Source: Bacilli bacterium
Lineage (GTDB): Bacteria > Bacillota_I > Bacilli_A > RF39 > UBA660
Assembly (NCBI GenBank): GCA_017484065.1
Contig: JAFUTX010000004.1
Location: 1 to 64,000, forward strand
Length of the DNA: 64,000 nucleotides
Direction: 5' to 3'
Made by a program: the position numbers and the translations under genes. The notes under the pieces were generated by a model that ran no database searches, was not told where the DNA came from, and saw only the letters and a list, made by a program, of their open reading frames with translations. Shown here piece after piece: positions 35,210 to 43,498 of the stretch; the stretch's first letter is position 1; every line of letters begins with the position of its first letter.

Positions 35210-35758
35210 ATGCAATATTTTATGAGACATGGAATAGACGACGAATCTTTTGTTGGAGGATGGTCTAATATTTCACTAACTGAAGAAGGTATTAAAGAAG
35301 TAAAAAAAACAGCTATATGGATAAAAAATAATCTAAAGATTGATAACATTTATTCAAGTGACATTACAAGAGCTAAACAAACAGCACAAATAGTTGGTAA
35401 AGAGTTAGACATAACACCAATATATTTATCAACATTAAGAGAACAAAATAAAGGCTCTTTAAATGGTAAACTTAAAAGCAATTTAACAAAATATGAACAA
35501 GATTTATTATATAACCAACAAATAGATACTGTATTTCCAAATGGTGAATCTTTAATAGATTTATATAAAAGATCTAGAGAGTTATTAAAAAATATTAAAA
35601 AAATTGAAGGAAACAATCTATTCATTACTCACCGAGGAGTTATCAATATGATTTACTATTTAACTGAAAATATTAATTTAGATATGAATAAGAATAGATT
35701 TAATGTAGAACATGCCTCAGTACATGTATTAGAAAAAAAGATAAGGAGGATTTATTAA
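35210..35758 (+). CDS. Histidine phosphatase family protein
   Basis: 182 residues, phosphoglycerate mutase-like fold. The catalytic RHG is at residues 6-8 and the second His in FITHRGVI, with GGWSNISLTEEG and SSDITRAKQTA as expected. Substrate unknown. Its stop overlaps the start of the next gene by one base, so the two are translated together. AAAAAGGAG precedes the ATG. Confidence 0.87.
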   Translation: MQYFMRHGIDDESFVGGWSNISLTEEGIKEVKKTAIWIKNNLKIDNIYSSDITRAKQTAQIVGKELDITPIYLSTLREQNKGSLNGKLKSNLTKYEQDLLYNQQIDTVFPNGESLIDLYKRSRELLKNIKKIEGNNLFITHRGVINMIYYLTENINLDMNKNRFNVEHASVHVLEKKIRRIY

Positions 35759-36864
35759 TGATTAAAAGAATAGTATTAACTGGAGGACCAGGCTCAGGTA
35801 AAACAACAGTAAAAGACAAAATACAAGAACACTTTGAGGAAGCAGGATACAAGGTTATAATTGCTAATGAAACCGCTACAAGAGTTATTAACATGGGAAT
35901 TCGTTCATTTGGTACAGACAGTATTCCACCACTTGCATTTCAACAAATAATATTACAAGATCAATTGCATACTGAACAGCTTATTAATGATGTACTAAAG
36001 TATTATCCAAATAAAAATATAATAATTATTTATGATAGAGGAGCTCTAGATAACAGAGCATATACGAATAGTGATAATGAATTTAATGAGGTTTTAGCAA
36101 GTGTCGACAAAAATTTAACAATTAGTAATTTATTAACACGCTATGATTTAATAATTAATTTAGTATCAAGAAAAGATTTCTACACAACTGAAAATAATAG
36201 TGCTCGAAGTGAAAATGCTGAATTTGCATTAGAGTTAGGCAGTAAAACATTAAAGTCTTGGTATGGCCATGAAAATATTAAGATAGTATTACCAAAAGAT
36301 ACTATTGAAGAAAAGAATAATGAAGTTATTAATATAATAAATAGTATTTTAAATGAAAAACAAATAAAAAGACAAGAAAAGTATTTAATAGATATAACTA
36401 ATCTTGAAATAGCTAGTAGTACGCCACATAAAGAAATAGTTCAAACTTATTTAATATCAGACCAAAATATTGAAAAAAGACTTAGAAAATCAATGTTCAA
36501 CGGTATTACGACTTATAATTTAACTGTCTATAAAATAAATGATAATAATGAAAAAATCCTAGTTAGTAAAGAACAATTGACAGAAAAGATTTACAACAAA
36601 TTATTAGAATTTGCAGATAATACAAGACAATCTATAAATAAAAAAAGATATTATTTCTCTAATGAAGATACATATTACTATATAGATATATTTGATGATA
36701 ATAATGAATTAGGAATATTAGAAGTTAATGTAATAGAGAATGAACAATTAAAACTTCCTGAGAATATAACAATACTAACTAAAGTATCAAATGATTCCAA
36801 CTATTCTAATAAAGAATTATCATTAAAGAATAATAAGAAATTGATTAGAAAATATGTTAAATAA
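35758..36864 (+). CDS. Ttd14-like fusion: AAA_28 P-loop NTPase and CYTH domain
   Basis: 368 residues. Walker A GGPGSGKTT at 9-17 and a YDRGALD stretch make an AAA_28-type NTPase (about 1-190). From about 205 a CYTH/triphosphate-tunnel fold follows, with KEIVQTYL, IEKRLRKS, TYNLTVYK, KRYYF and YYIDIF. The same pairing occurs in Ttd14-type proteins of animals and in bacterial relatives, where it is linked to nucleotide or polyphosphate binding. No enzymatic activity is certain. Overlaps its neighbours at both ends. Confidence 0.82.
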   Translation: MIKRIVLTGGPGSGKTTVKDKIQEHFEEAGYKVIIANETATRVINMGIRSFGTDSIPPLAFQQIILQDQLHTEQLINDVLKYYPNKNIIIIYDRGALDNRAYTNSDNEFNEVLASVDKNLTISNLLTRYDLIINLVSRKDFYTTENNSARSENAEFALELGSKTLKSWYGHENIKIVLPKDTIEEKNNEVINIINSILNEKQIKRQEKYLIDITNLEIASSTPHKEIVQTYLISDQNIEKRLRKSMFNGITTYNLTVYKINDNNEKILVSKEQLTEKIYNKLLEFADNTRQSINKKRYYFSNEDTYYYIDIFDDNNELGILEVNVIENEQLKLPENITILTKVSNDSNYSNKELSLKNNKKLIRKYVK

Positions 36865-37237
36865 AAAAGATATAATTAGTATATTAGATAAATATAATCT
36901 TGATAATAAAAAATATGTAGTAATATCTAGTGCGGCCATGGTATTATATGGTATTAAAGAATCAACAAAAGATATTGATATAGCGGTTACTAAAGAGTAT
37001 TATCAATATTTATTAAATAATTATAATTGTACATATGAAAGAACAAATGAATTAGGTAATAAAGTATATTTTATAGATGATATAATTAATTTTGGTATAG
37101 ATTACTATACAGATTATGAAATAATAAATAATATCCAAGTTCAAACAATAGATGAAATAATTAAACTTAAGAAAGAACTAAACCGACCTAAAGACATTAA
37201 AGATATTAAATTAATCGAAAAAAAGATGAGGCTTTAA
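36854..37237 (+). CDS. Minimal nucleotidyltransferase-like protein
   Basis: 127 residues. SSAAMVLYGIKESTKDIDIA carries the GS-type helix and the DxD metal-binding pair (Asp 40 and Asp 42) of the nucleotidyltransferase fold used in AbiEii-like and MNT-HEPN systems. It overlaps the upstream Ttd14-like gene by 11 bases. No HEPN partner is adjacent, so a toxin-antitoxin role is not supported by sequence here. Confidence 0.72.
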   Translation: MLNKKDIISILDKYNLDNKKYVVISSAAMVLYGIKESTKDIDIAVTKEYYQYLLNNYNCTYERTNELGNKVYFIDDIINFGIDYYTDYEIINNIQVQTIDEIIKLKKELNRPKDIKDIKLIEKKMRL

Positions 37238-37258
37238 TCATTAAAAGTCTCATTTTTT
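37226..37258 (+). terminator. Terminator of the NrtR-to-NTase operon
   Basis: TGAGGCTTTAA/TTAAAAGTCTCA-type stem with seven T residues. Confidence 0.65.
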
Positions 37259-37261
37259 TAA

Positions 37262-37468
37262 ATGTCAGTAGGATTAACAATCTTTAACAAAGTTACATCT
37301 AATATTATTCTTTATGCTAAATGAGCTAAAGTTAATGCGGATGGCGAAATAATCGATAACCCAGTAACTGGAGCATTTATAAGTGGAGGAGTTATTCTAA
37401 CATTTATAGCATTATCATTATTTAGTTATATGTTGTTAAGAAAGAAGAATATTATTAAGAAAGTTTGA
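37262..37468 (+). pseudogene. Remnant of a sortase-type InlB-repeat surface protein
   Basis: The frame reads MSVGLTIFNKVTSNIILYAK, a TGA where InlB repeats have Trp (TLYAKW), then AKVNADGEIIDNPVTGAFIS and a hydrophobic helix (LTFIALSLFSYMLL) plus basic tail. NPVTG is a sortase-motif variant. I read a nonsense TGG-to-TGA and loss of the 5' part. The 37238-37713 stretch otherwise holds only the promoter of the next gene. Confidence 0.65.
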
Positions 37469-37530
37469 TATAATCATTCTTTTTTTGATAAGAAAATGAA
37501 AACCACAAAAATGTTTACATAAAGTTGCAA

Positions 37531-37559
37531 AAATTAGATATTTGTAATATAATACAGAC
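37531..37559 (+). promoter_or_regulatory. Promoter and long leader of the WG-type gene
   Basis: TTGCAA, 17 bp, TATAAT gives a strong promoter, followed by a leader of about 150 bases before the ATG at 37714. The leader contains AAGGAG and a frame without a standard start codon (IVGQSFLERNF...); I see no known riboswitch. Confidence 0.5.
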
Positions 37560-37713
37560 ATTTAAGTGAATTCTAGACTTAATTTTATACTCCTATTTTT
37601 ACATAGGTTAATATATAGCAACCGTTGGAAAACAATTATTTTAAGGAGATAAATCAATTGTAGGTCAGAGTTTTTTAGAAAGAAATTTTAGGACAAAAAA
37701 AGAGGTGAATTAA

Positions 37714-38517
37714 ATGAATAATATTTATATTGATTCTATGAGGAAATTGCATTGTAACGGAATAATACCAGAAGGTTTTAGTTATGGTGTTCAAGATGTA
37801 TTTTATGATGAAAGATTTATATACGTTAGGAAAAACGCAAAATTTTATCTTTTAAATCATTTTGGAGATATAATTATTGGCTCTCAATTTGAATGTCAAG
37901 ATATAAAGGAGCCATATGAAGGTGAAGATATCGTTGTATTTAAAAGTACGGTTGCTACGTATAGACCAAACAGAAATGGAGAACTTGGCCCGGAAAGTGT
38001 TTATTCATATGGAGCTATAGACACCAAAACTGGACGTCTAATAGTAAATCCTTTTGAAAGAAAATATGCTTTTTTATGGGGTTTTAGAAATGGTTTTTCT
38101 ACTTTTATACATACTTATGATAAAAATAACATGGCAGGTTTTATTGATGACAGAGGAAATGAAATTATTAGCCATTTAAAATGCGCCCACATGCTTACAC
38201 CATTTATGAGTGATGATGATGATGATGAAATTGTTGGATATTTCTTTACTAAACATAGTAAAATTGGCTTTTTAACAAAATCTAGGGAAATAAAATTTTT
38301 TTCTAGAGAATACGATTTTCCTGATGATGTTACTAAGTTTGTCTTACATTATTATAAAGGTTTTATGATTATGTATTATCAAGGATACTATGGAATAATG
38401 GATATCAATGAAAACTGGATACTGGAACCAAAAAAACACAAAACACGAATTGATTTAAAACAATTTGTAGATGAGTATAATAATTCAATTAAAAAAGGAA
38501 AAACATTAAAAAAATAG
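37714..38517 (+). CDS. WG-repeat-like protein of unknown function
   Basis: 267 residues, soluble. Degenerate repeats with AGFIDDRGNEI, YGIMDINENWILEP and YGAIDTKTGRLIV resemble WG (Trp-Gly) beta-repeat units. An acidic loop MSDDDDDE is present. AGAGGTG precedes the ATG. Neighbours do not suggest a job. A terminator follows (38518-38541). Confidence 0.7.
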   Translation: MNNIYIDSMRKLHCNGIIPEGFSYGVQDVFYDERFIYVRKNAKFYLLNHFGDIIIGSQFECQDIKEPYEGEDIVVFKSTVATYRPNRNGELGPESVYSYGAIDTKTGRLIVNPFERKYAFLWGFRNGFSTFIHTYDKNNMAGFIDDRGNEIISHLKCAHMLTPFMSDDDDDEIVGYFFTKHSKIGFLTKSREIKFFSREYDFPDDVTKFVLHYYKGFMIMYYQGYYGIMDINENWILEPKKHKTRIDLKQFVDEYNNSIKKGKTLKK

Positions 38518-38541
38518 GATAACATAGGTTATCTTTTTTTC
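38518..38541 (+). terminator. Terminator after WG-type gene
   Basis: GATAAC-ATAG-GTTATC and seven T residues. Confidence 0.8.
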
Positions 38542-38570
38542 TTGGCTTAAATATTCTAAAATGATATAAT
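38542..38570 (+). promoter_or_regulatory. Promoter upstream of 38598 gene and prfB
   Basis: TTGGCT (38542-38547), 17 bp, TATAAT (38565-38570). Confidence 0.6.
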
Positions 38571-38597
38571 GAAAACGGAAAGATAGGTGGGTTTTAT

Positions 38598-39146
38598 ATG
38601 ACAGAAGAAAACTTAGAAGAATTAAGAGAAAAATATTATGAATTAATTAGCTTAAAAAATAATCAAGCAAAGTATCAAGAATTGCTAATGAAAAAAGATT
38701 TTTTAGAACAAAATCAATTAGTACAAGAATATATAAAAACATTAATGGAAATAAATAAAATGACAAAATACAAAAGTACAATAAATGAAAGTGCTGTAAT
38801 AGAAGATTCAATAAAATCAGTAAATATTAAAGATAATAATAATATTTATGTATATATCGGTTCATTTATCTATGCTCAAATGTATGAAGAAAAAGATAAG
38901 CAAGTACCTGACAATGATATTAATGCAGATTATCGCTTATATACCAATATCGAAAAACAACATAATGATGCATTTATTAAAATTCCACTAGATGAATATA
39001 TTAAATTTGAAAAGAATAATAAAATAATATATCCAAATATTTCAGAATATGGTATAGATCAAAAATATTATAAATATAGATATGAATTTTTTAAAACTGC
39101 AATAGAAGAAGGACAAGATAAAGCATTAAGCAAATTATTAAAATAG
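38598..39146 (+). CDS. Hypothetical protein with N-terminal coiled coil
   Basis: 182 residues. Residues 1-60 form a charged coiled coil (LREKYYELISLKNNQAKYQE, LVQEYIKTLMEIN); the C-terminal part contains YVYIGSFIYAQMY and ends in a helical segment. I recognise no family. AGGTGGG precedes the ATG. It lies 29 bp upstream of prfB and probably shares its transcript. Confidence 0.65.
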   Translation: MTEENLEELREKYYELISLKNNQAKYQELLMKKDFLEQNQLVQEYIKTLMEINKMTKYKSTINESAVIEDSIKSVNIKDNNNIYVYIGSFIYAQMYEEKDKQVPDNDINADYRLYTNIEKQHNDAFIKIPLDEYIKFEKNNKIIYPNISEYGIDQKYYKYRYEFFKTAIEEGQDKALSKLLK

Positions 39147-39175
39147 TAATACAAGAATATTAAAGGAGAGTAAAC

Positions 39176-40247
39176 ATGAACATAGAATTAAAAAAATTAT
39201 TAGAAGAAAATCAAGAAAGACTAACTGAATTAGGGAGGTCTCTTTGACTTAACTACTAAAGAAAGCAGAATAAAAGAGTTAGAATTAGAATTATCAAAAG
39301 ATAATATTTGGGATGATTATAATAAAGCTAATAAAATAAATAGTGAATTATCATCTTTAAAAAAACAAGTAAAAGAGTATAAAGATTTACAATCAGAAAT
39401 AAATGACTTAATTACATTATTTGATGAATTTACAGATGAAGAAATAAACAATGAATTATCAATAATCGTAAATAAGATTGATGAATTAGAAATAAATACT
39501 TTATTAAACGGCGAATACGATAACTTAAATTGTTATTTAGAAATCCATCCAGGAGCAGGAGGAACAGAATCATGTGACTGGGCATCAATGTTAGCAAGAA
39601 TGTACCAAAGATACTGTGAAGCAAATAATTATAAATATCAAATAATAGATAGCCAAGATGGTGAAGAAGCAGGTCTTAAATCATTTACTATGAAAGTAGA
39701 AGGGCCTTACGTATATGGTTTATTAAAAAATGAAACAGGAGTACATCGTTTAGTTCGTATATCTCCCTTTGATTCCAATAAAAGAAGACACACTTCTTTT
39801 GCTGCAGTAAGTGTAACACCCGAGTTCGATAATGATGTAACAATTGATATTAATGAAAATGATTTAAAAATAGATGTTTATCATTCATCCGGAGCAGGAG
39901 GACAATCAGTAAACACCTCTAACTCAGCAGTTCGTATAACTCACTTACCAACAAAAACGGTTGTTACCTGTCAAAACGAAAGAAGCCAATTAAAGAATAA
40001 AGAACTAGCAATGAAAATGTTAAAAAACAAACTAATTCAATTAGAAATAGCTAAAAACAATGAAAAACTAAATTCGTTAAAATCCAATGACTTAAATATT
40101 AATTTTGGTAGTCAAATTCGTAACTACATTTTAGAACCATACAAATTAGTTAAAGACACACGTTCTAACTACGAAACAACTAATCCAAATTCAATTTTAG
40201 ATGGAAATTTAAACGAAATTATCTACTCAATTTTAAGGTTAAAATGA
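39176..40247 (+). CDS. prfB: Peptide chain release factor 2, with programmed +1 frameshift
   Basis: The ATG at 39176 has AAGGAG upstream. The first frame ends at a TGA (39245-39247) in the context AGGGAGGTCTCTTTGAC: an SD-like AGGGAGG upstream of CTT TGA C. Slipping +1 at CTT lets translation continue to the true stop. The second frame carries the SPF anticodon tripeptide (RISPFDSNKRRH) and the GGQ motif (SSGAGGQSVNTS), as RF2 does. It recognises UGA and UAA and regulates itself through the frameshift. Its own stop at 40245 is TGA, so low RF2 also affects termination of its own gene. Confidence 0.95.
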
Positions 40248-40264
40248 TTGCATTTAACCTTTTT
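40235..40264 (+). terminator. Terminator at the end of prfB
   Basis: AGGTTAAA/TTTAACCT hairpin containing the stop codon, then TTTT. Confidence 0.75.
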
Positions 40265-40308
40265 ATATGTTAAGATTATAAAGAATAGGGTTGAATAGGA
40301 GTGATAAC

Positions 40309-42081
40309 ATGCAAAATGTTAGCGAATTTAATTTATTAGATATTTTAGTTAAAATGACAAATTCTAAATCTAATGCAGATACTTTAACAGCAGAATTAGA
40401 AGATATTAAATCAGAACTTAATTACAAAAGAAGAACTTTAAATAATTTACAAGATTCAATAACTGATGACAAATATTTTGATGCAAGTAGTGAAATAGTA
40501 GATCGTAACATTGAAATAAGTACATCTAAAAAGATTCGTAATCTAGAATATGTTATCACTGATTTAAACAATGAATTAAAAGAATTACAAACTACTGAAA
40601 AAAATGCATTAGATGAAATTCATAATCTAGAAAATAAAATAGCTAACTTTGAATCTTATTTAGAAGTTGTAGATTTAAGAAAACAATCAAGTCAAAACGA
40701 TGATGTAGTAAATCTATATACTGAGATTGATGAGCAAGAAAAACAAAATTTAGAAGAATTAAAAAAAGATTTAATAATTAAAAGAGACGACTATGAAGTA
40801 ATTGCTACAAAAGTAAAAGAATGTGAAGAACTAATATCTAATAATGAAACTCAATTAGCAAGTGAAAGAGATAAATTAACTGAAATTCAAAGTAATCTAG
40901 CTAATAAATCTGCTTATATAAATCATACTTTAAAGAAACAAGATGAAGAAGATTTAAATAGATTAAAAGCAGAAGTTGAAAAGTTAGAAAAAAGAATAGA
41001 TGAAATAAATAATGATCCTGTATACATAGTAAGTAATATCAAAGAGATGATTGCTAACAATGACAGAAGAAGTGTTGATAAAGAATTATCTCATTTAATA
41101 AATGAAATAGAAAAACTTCCTTATATGAATATCAATAGTGATGAAGAATTAAATGATATTTTTGATCAAGCTAAACAAGAATATGAAAATTTTATTTCTT
41201 ATATTGAAAACAAAAGATATGAAGGAATGGATACTCCTATTATTGAAGAAAGAATTGAATACTTAAAAAATGAAATAATAGCTAAATCAGAACAAATAGA
41301 AAATTTAAAATCAACAATTAATAATATTGATACTAATTCAATTCGTGAAATAGAAGGTAAAATAAGAACAGCTGAATCAATTCGTAAAGAATTAGAAGAA
41401 GAAATAAAAACTTATAAAGAAGAAAATGAACCTAATAATGGTCGCAAAAAAGCATCAGTTCAAGCATCACTTAATCGTAAAAACTCTGAATTAAAAGAAG
41501 TAAATGAATTAATAAATGCTTACTTAGCTGATCAAAGAAGTTATATTGAACAAGCTAACAACTATGAAACAAACATTATAGCAGGACTTCAAGAACAAAT
41601 AACAAACTATGAAAATGAAATCAATGAATTAAAGAAATTACTTATTTTAAAAAATAAATCTAAAGATGTAGTTGAAATGGATAAAGACCAAGAAAAACTA
41701 CAAGAGTTAAGTAAAAACTTAGAAATGATTAAATATCGTGGTGAATTTAAAACTACACCTCGTAAAATAGTATCTGATATAAGAAAGAAAATAGGATTAG
41801 ACTTTGAATATAGAACAGATAATGATACAGAAGAAAACCTAGATGAAGAGTATCAAGATATGCTAAATACTCCATCATTTAATGATGATAATGAATTAAC
41901 TGATTTACAATCGACTTTATTAAATAATCCAATATATAAACAAGAATCTCCAGCTAAGTTAAAAGTAATAAGTGTTACTCCATATGAACCTGAAGTAGAA
42001 CAATTACCAGATATCAACTTAGAAACACCAGAGGAAACATTACAAACAGATGATATTAAGGAGGATGTATTATGGGATTAA
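40309..42081 (+). CDS. Coiled-coil protein of unknown function
   Basis: 590 residues, nearly all charged heptad-type coiled coil (about 20-480), then a short linker and an acidic C-terminal tail. There is no signal peptide or membrane helix, so it is cytoplasmic. ATAGGAG precedes the ATG at 40309, which I use over the TTG at 40291. SMC-like domains, Walker motifs and hinge are absent. The next small gene starts within its 3' end. A structural or cell-division role is a guess only. Confidence 0.72.
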   Translation: MQNVSEFNLLDILVKMTNSKSNADTLTAELEDIKSELNYKRRTLNNLQDSITDDKYFDASSEIVDRNIEISTSKKIRNLEYVITDLNNELKELQTTEKNALDEIHNLENKIANFESYLEVVDLRKQSSQNDDVVNLYTEIDEQEKQNLEELKKDLIIKRDDYEVIATKVKECEELISNNETQLASERDKLTEIQSNLANKSAYINHTLKKQDEEDLNRLKAEVEKLEKRIDEINNDPVYIVSNIKEMIANNDRRSVDKELSHLINEIEKLPYMNINSDEELNDIFDQAKQEYENFISYIENKRYEGMDTPIIEERIEYLKNEIIAKSEQIENLKSTINNIDTNSIREIEGKIRTAESIRKELEEEIKTYKEENEPNNGRKKASVQASLNRKNSELKEVNELINAYLADQRSYIEQANNYETNIIAGLQEQITNYENEINELKKLLILKNKSKDVVEMDKDQEKLQELSKNLEMIKYRGEFKTTPRKIVSDIRKKIGLDFEYRTDNDTEENLDEEYQDMLNTPSFNDDNELTDLQSTLLNNPIYKQESPAKLKVISVTPYEPEVEQLPDINLETPEETLQTDDIKEDVLWD

Positions 42082-42320
42082 ATGTAAATAAAATTATTGA
42101 ATTAGAAGATAATAGCAAATACCTTCTTGTTAAAAAAACAATGTATCAAGGTAGTAAATATTATCAAGCATTCAAAGTAGATAAGAATAATAATATAGAT
42201 GAATCAGATATTACAATATTTAAAGAATCAATGTCAGGTATGGAAATATTTGTTACTAGAGTATTATCTAATGACGAACTATATCAAACTTTAAATAGAA
42301 TATTTGATGCTCAACTATAA
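42072..42320 (+). CDS. Small DUF1292-like protein
   Basis: 82 residues. KIIELEDNSKYLLVKKTMYQ and YYQAFKVDKNNN resemble the DUF1292 fold, small soluble proteins of unknown role in Bacillota. Overlaps the coiled-coil gene by ten bases with GGAGGATGTATT as ribosome binding site, so the two are coupled. A terminator follows. Confidence 0.65.
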   Translation: MGLNVNKIIELEDNSKYLLVKKTMYQGSKYYQAFKVDKNNNIDESDITIFKESMSGMEIFVTRVLSNDELYQTLNRIFDAQL

Positions 42321-42323
42321 GAA

Positions 42324-42353
42324 TAACCACTCATAATAGAGTGGTTTTTGTAA
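42324..42353 (+). terminator. Terminator after DUF1292-like gene
   Basis: AACCACTC-ATAATA-GAGTGGTT with TTT. Confidence 0.8.
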
Positions 42354-42406
42354 ATTTACAAACTACTTATAATATGATATAATGAGTCTACAAAAAGGAG
42401 GAGAAA

Positions 42407-43048
42407 ATGCAAAATAAAGTATTGGCCAAATCATTCTTATGGATGTTTGTTGGTTTGTTAATAACTTTTGCTACAGGTTACTTTGTATCAACTAATGAAA
42501 CTATGGTATACAATGTACTTGGAACAGGGTTATATTGGATATTTGCTGTAATTGAAATAATCTTAGTTATAGTTTTATCAGCTAGAATACAAAAAATGAA
42601 AGCATCTACAGCTAAATGTTTATTTATATTATATTCAGTTGTAAGTGGTTTAACATTTTCATCTATATTCTTAGTATATAAACTATTTAGTATATTCTAT
42701 GTATTTATTATATCAGCAATAATATTCTTAATATTTGGATTAATAGGATACTTTACTAAGCTTGATTTATCTAAAATATCTACATATCTATTTATGATGC
42801 TTATAGGTGTAGTAATATGTAGTATAGTAAATGCATTTGTTCAAAGTGAATCATTTAGTTTAGGATTAACTATTGTTTCATTAATAGTATTTATTGGATA
42901 CATAGCATATGATGTTCAAAAAGCCAAAAGATTAAGCGAAACTGTTGATGCAGAAGCATTACCAATAATAATTGCTTTAGATCTATACATTGACTTTATT
43001 AATGTATTCATTAATTTATTAAGATTATTAGGTGAAAACAAAGATTAA
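42407..43048 (+). CDS. Bax inhibitor-1/YccA family membrane protein
   Basis: 213 residues with seven hydrophobic helices, TMBIM/BI-1 fold. The C-terminal motif YDVQKAKRL with ALPIIIALDLYIDFINVF is typical; bacterial members such as BsYetJ act as pH-sensitive calcium leak channels. AAAAAGGAGG precedes the ATG. Single-gene transcript with a terminator after it. Function by analogy only. Confidence 0.88.
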   Translation: MQNKVLAKSFLWMFVGLLITFATGYFVSTNETMVYNVLGTGLYWIFAVIEIILVIVLSARIQKMKASTAKCLFILYSVVSGLTFSSIFLVYKLFSIFYVFIISAIIFLIFGLIGYFTKLDLSKISTYLFMMLIGVVICSIVNAFVQSESFSLGLTIVSLIVFIGYIAYDVQKAKRLSETVDAEALPIIIALDLYIDFINVFINLLRLLGENKD

Positions 43049-43080
43049 GTATTTAACGATAAGTTAGATACTTTTTTTAA
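43048..43080 (+). terminator. Terminator after Bax inhibitor gene
   Basis: AGTATTTAAC/AGTTAGATACT-type stem and a T-run. Confidence 0.7.
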
Positions 43081-43102
43081 CAATATATAGCAAAAAAAGC
43101 TA

Positions 43103-43207
43103 TTGCTTTTAATCAATAACTTTTATATAATTACATTGATAGAACGTTTAGCTTTCAGCTAGGCGGCTATGTTTGGTTTAGCCATCTAACCTAGTTAGGT
43201 GGTTTTT
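43103..43207 (+). ncRNA. Candidate antitoxin RNA, locus 1
   Basis: Promoter TTGCTT (43103-43108), 17 bp, TATAAT (43126-43131), predicting a short RNA from about 43138. It begins with GAACGTTTAG (43142-43151), contains a TAGC/GCTA hairpin and TAGCCATCTAAC, and stops at CCATCTAAC-CTA-GTTAGGTGG-TTTTT (43182-43207). It overlaps the 3' end of the minus-strand peptide gene and can also pair with that mRNA's 5' leader. The promoter-terminator layout is seen; the RNA itself is inferred. Confidence 0.65.
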
Positions 43208-43275
43208 ATTATTAAGAGAATAATTACAGCTATCAATAAAATTTCTAGCAACTTATGATGAAGTTTATCACTCAT
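43195..43275 (-). CDS. 26-residue hydrophobic peptide, candidate type I toxin, locus 1
   Basis: MSDKLHHKLLEI then LLIAVIILLIIKTT, a short polar head and one membrane-spanning helix. The ribosome binding site GAGGAGGG lies just upstream of the ATG. A 5' leader of about 85 bases runs from a minus-strand promoter: TTGAAA (43395-43390), 16 bp, TATAAT (43373-43368). A paralogous gene with the same length and layout is at 52623-52703, with identical MSD start and HKLL motif. The pattern matches Fst/TxpA-like type I toxins. Toxicity is inferred. Confidence 0.7.
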   Translation of the reverse strand: MSDKLHHKLLEILLIAVIILLIIKTT

Positions 43276-43348
43276 AAGGATCCCTCCTCTCACCAAGTAA
43301 AGTTAAGTATAACCAAAACCACCTGAATAAGAGCTAGCCACCTAACAA

Positions 43349-43358
43349 CTAAACGTTC
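43349..43358. repeat. Inverted copy of GAACGTTTAG closing locus 1
   Basis: CTAAACGTTC at 43349-43358 mirrors 43142-43151, so both convergent RNAs begin with GAACGUUUAG. Confidence 0.6.
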
Positions 43359-43498
43359 TAAAGCTTTATTATAGTAACAAAAAATGAGATTTCAACCAAT
43401 TCGACAAAGGTTGTCAAAACTTATCAATATTTTTAATATATTTTATTTGCTTTAATCTTGAATATATATTAAAATACCCTATGTAAAGAAGTGGTTGA

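Noticed and set aside
36854-37237. MNT-HEPN toxin-antitoxin pair
   Set aside because: The nucleotidyltransferase-like protein has no HEPN partner next to it and overlaps an unrelated NTPase gene.
37320-37324. TGA as Trp codon (mycoplasma-type code)
   Set aside because: Trp is TGG across the window, int2 (12496) and prfB (40245) end in TGA, and RF2 is present. The TGA in the remnant is a nonsense change.
37560-37713. Riboswitch in the long leader of the WG-type gene
   Set aside because: Weak pairing and no consensus core of any riboswitch class I know; kept only as a long leader.
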